Below are positions 5,777 to 6,593 of a DNA stretch of 6,593 nucleotides, piece by piece (position 1 is the first letter of the stretch; each line of letters opens with the position of its first letter). Below the pieces are notes generated by a model. That model worked only from the letters and a program-made list of their open reading frames with translations, did no database searches and had not been told where the DNA came from. The translations under genes were made by a program, and so were the position numbers. This DNA is from an uncultured Alistipes sp. (GTDB taxonomy: Bacteria; Bacteroidota; Bacteroidia; Bacteroidales; Rikenellaceae). The stretch spans positions 1-6,593 of the forward strand of contig NZ_CABMQJ010000083.1 of the NCBI RefSeq assembly GCF_902388705.1, read 5' to 3'.

Positions 5777-6593
5777 ATGATGGATACCGGAACCAATTCA
5801 GACAGGAGGTGGATCGTCGGCATCGGCGAGGCACTCTGGGACGTACTGCCCGAGGGGCGGAAAATCGGGGGAGCACCGGCGAATTTCGCCTACCACGTAT
5901 CGCAGTTCGGATTCCCGGGCTGCGCCGTCAGCGCCGTGGGCGACGACGAACCCGGACACGAGCTCCGCAGGCAGCTCGCCGCAAACGGCGTGCAACACAT
6001 ATTGGAAGAGGTGCCGTTCCCGACAGGCACGGTGCAGGTGACGCTCGACGCGGCGGGGAAACCCGCATACGAAATACGCAGGGAGGTGGCATGGGACAAC
6101 ATTCCGTTCACGGCGGAGCTGGAGGCACTGGCCCGGCAGACCCGCGCCGTGTGCTTCGGCTCGCTGGCGCAGCGCAGTCCCGTATCGCGGCAGACCATCG
6201 CCCGTTTCCTGGAGACAATGCCCGGCGGCCAGGGACAATACAGGATATTCGACATCAACCTGCGGCAGCGGTTCTACACCCGCGATATCGTCGACGACTC
6301 GCTGCGCAGGTGCAATATCCTGAAAATTAACGACGAGGAGCTGGAGATCGTGGGCGCCATGTTCGGACTGGAAGCAGCAACACCCGAGGAGCGGTGCCGG
6401 GCCCTGCTGGAAAAGTATGGACTCCGGGTGCTCATCTTAACCTGCGGGGCCGACGGCAGCCATGTCTTCACCCCCGGCGGCATGTCGTACGTGGCGACGC
6501 CGCGCGTCGAGGTGGCAGACACGGTCGGGGCGGGCGACTCGTTCACCGCCGCGTTCCTCTCCGCACTGCTGGCGGGATGCGGCACCGGGGAGG
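5777..6593 (+). CDS. PfkB-family carbohydrate kinase, probable fructokinase (partial, C-terminus beyond window edge)
   Basis: An uninterrupted plus-strand frame from ATG 5777 gives 272 codons and runs off the right edge; family members are usually near 300 residues, so little is missing. The fold begins with VGIGEALWDVLPEG (14-27) and the sugar-binding glycine motif GGAPANFA (31-38). YEIRREVAWDNI (about 99-110) is typical of the bacterial fructokinase branch. The second PfkB signature DTVGAGDSFTAAF is at 248-260, with catalytic base Asp254 in the GAGD anion hole. It would phosphorylate a free hexose with ATP in the cytoplasm; there is no signal peptide. Fructose is the best guess for the substrate because of the short GE(A/L)LxDxxP start and the AWDNI motif, but other hexoses are possible. 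Two ATGs are in tandem (5777, 5780) and the first is taken. Transcribed divergently from the regulator over a 212-base spacer, so a functional link to the operon is only positional. Confidence 0.9.
   Translation, partial: MMDTGTNSDRRWIVGIGEALWDVLPEGRKIGGAPANFAYHVSQFGFPGCAVSAVGDDEPGHELRRQLAANGVQHILEEVPFPTGTVQVTLDAAGKPAYEIRREVAWDNIPFTAELEALARQTRAVCFGSLAQRSPVSRQTIARFLETMPGGQGQYRIFDINLRQRFYTRDIVDDSLRRCNILKINDEELEIVGAMFGLEAATPEERCRALLEKYGLRVLILTCGADGSHVFTPGGMSYVATPRVEVADTVGAGDSFTAAFLSALLAGCGTGE

Noticed and set aside
5801..5810. Shine-Dalgarno-like AGGAGGT inside the kinase gene
   Set aside because: No suitable in-frame start follows at the right distance, and starting after it would remove the first beta strand (VGIGEALWD). 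It is explained by two Arg codons and a Trp codon.
5565..5876. 104-residue N-terminal extension of the regulator
   Set aside because: It would overlap the perfect promoter and the beginning of the divergent kinase gene, is arginine- and proline-rich without domain character, and precedes a proper signal sequence.

Overview
The window suggests a GC-rich member of the Bacteroidota, most plausibly an Alistipes-like gut bacterium (Rikenellaceae). The reasons are a C-terminal DUF6377 regulator domain (a Bacteroidota-type family), Bacteroidota-type promoter boxes (TTTG ... TAnnTTTG), a general lack of Shine-Dalgarno sequences, abundant lipoproteins, and codons ending in G or C. The genus is inferred from these features, not from any database match.

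Layout. Positions 1-3730 hold a tight minus-strand operon. In order of transcription it encodes a lipoprotein with two tandem DUF1080 (3-keto-disaccharide hydrolase type) domains (3730-2423), a Tat-exported Gfo/Idh/MocA oxidoreductase (2400-1120), and a secreted HEAT-repeat-like protein (1109 to the window edge, C-terminus missing). The gaps are 22 and 10 bases. A 172-base AT-rich promoter region (3731-3902) separates the operon from a minus-strand regulator gene (5564-3903). That regulator has an N-terminal signal/lipobox, a helical repeat-rich sensor half, one membrane span, a coiled coil and a C-terminal DUF6377 helix-turn-helix domain. A 212-base divergent promoter region (5565-5776) follows. 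A PfkB-family sugar kinase, probably a fructokinase, then runs on the plus strand from 5777 off the right edge.

How the parts may work together. Gfo/Idh enzymes can oxidise a sugar hydroxyl to a ketone, and DUF1080 proteins are associated with cleaving 3-keto glycosides. Both proteins carry export signals, so the operon looks like a periplasmic oxidise-then-cleave glycoside module rather than a classical glycoside hydrolase locus. The upstream regulator has the architecture of a one-component transmembrane sensor that could detect a periplasmic ligand and act on DNA directly. The kinase could act on a released monosaccharide in the cytoplasm, but it is divergently transcribed and its link is only positional. 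No SusC/SusD pair, glycoside hydrolase of a classical family, RNA gene, mobile element or CRISPR array was seen.
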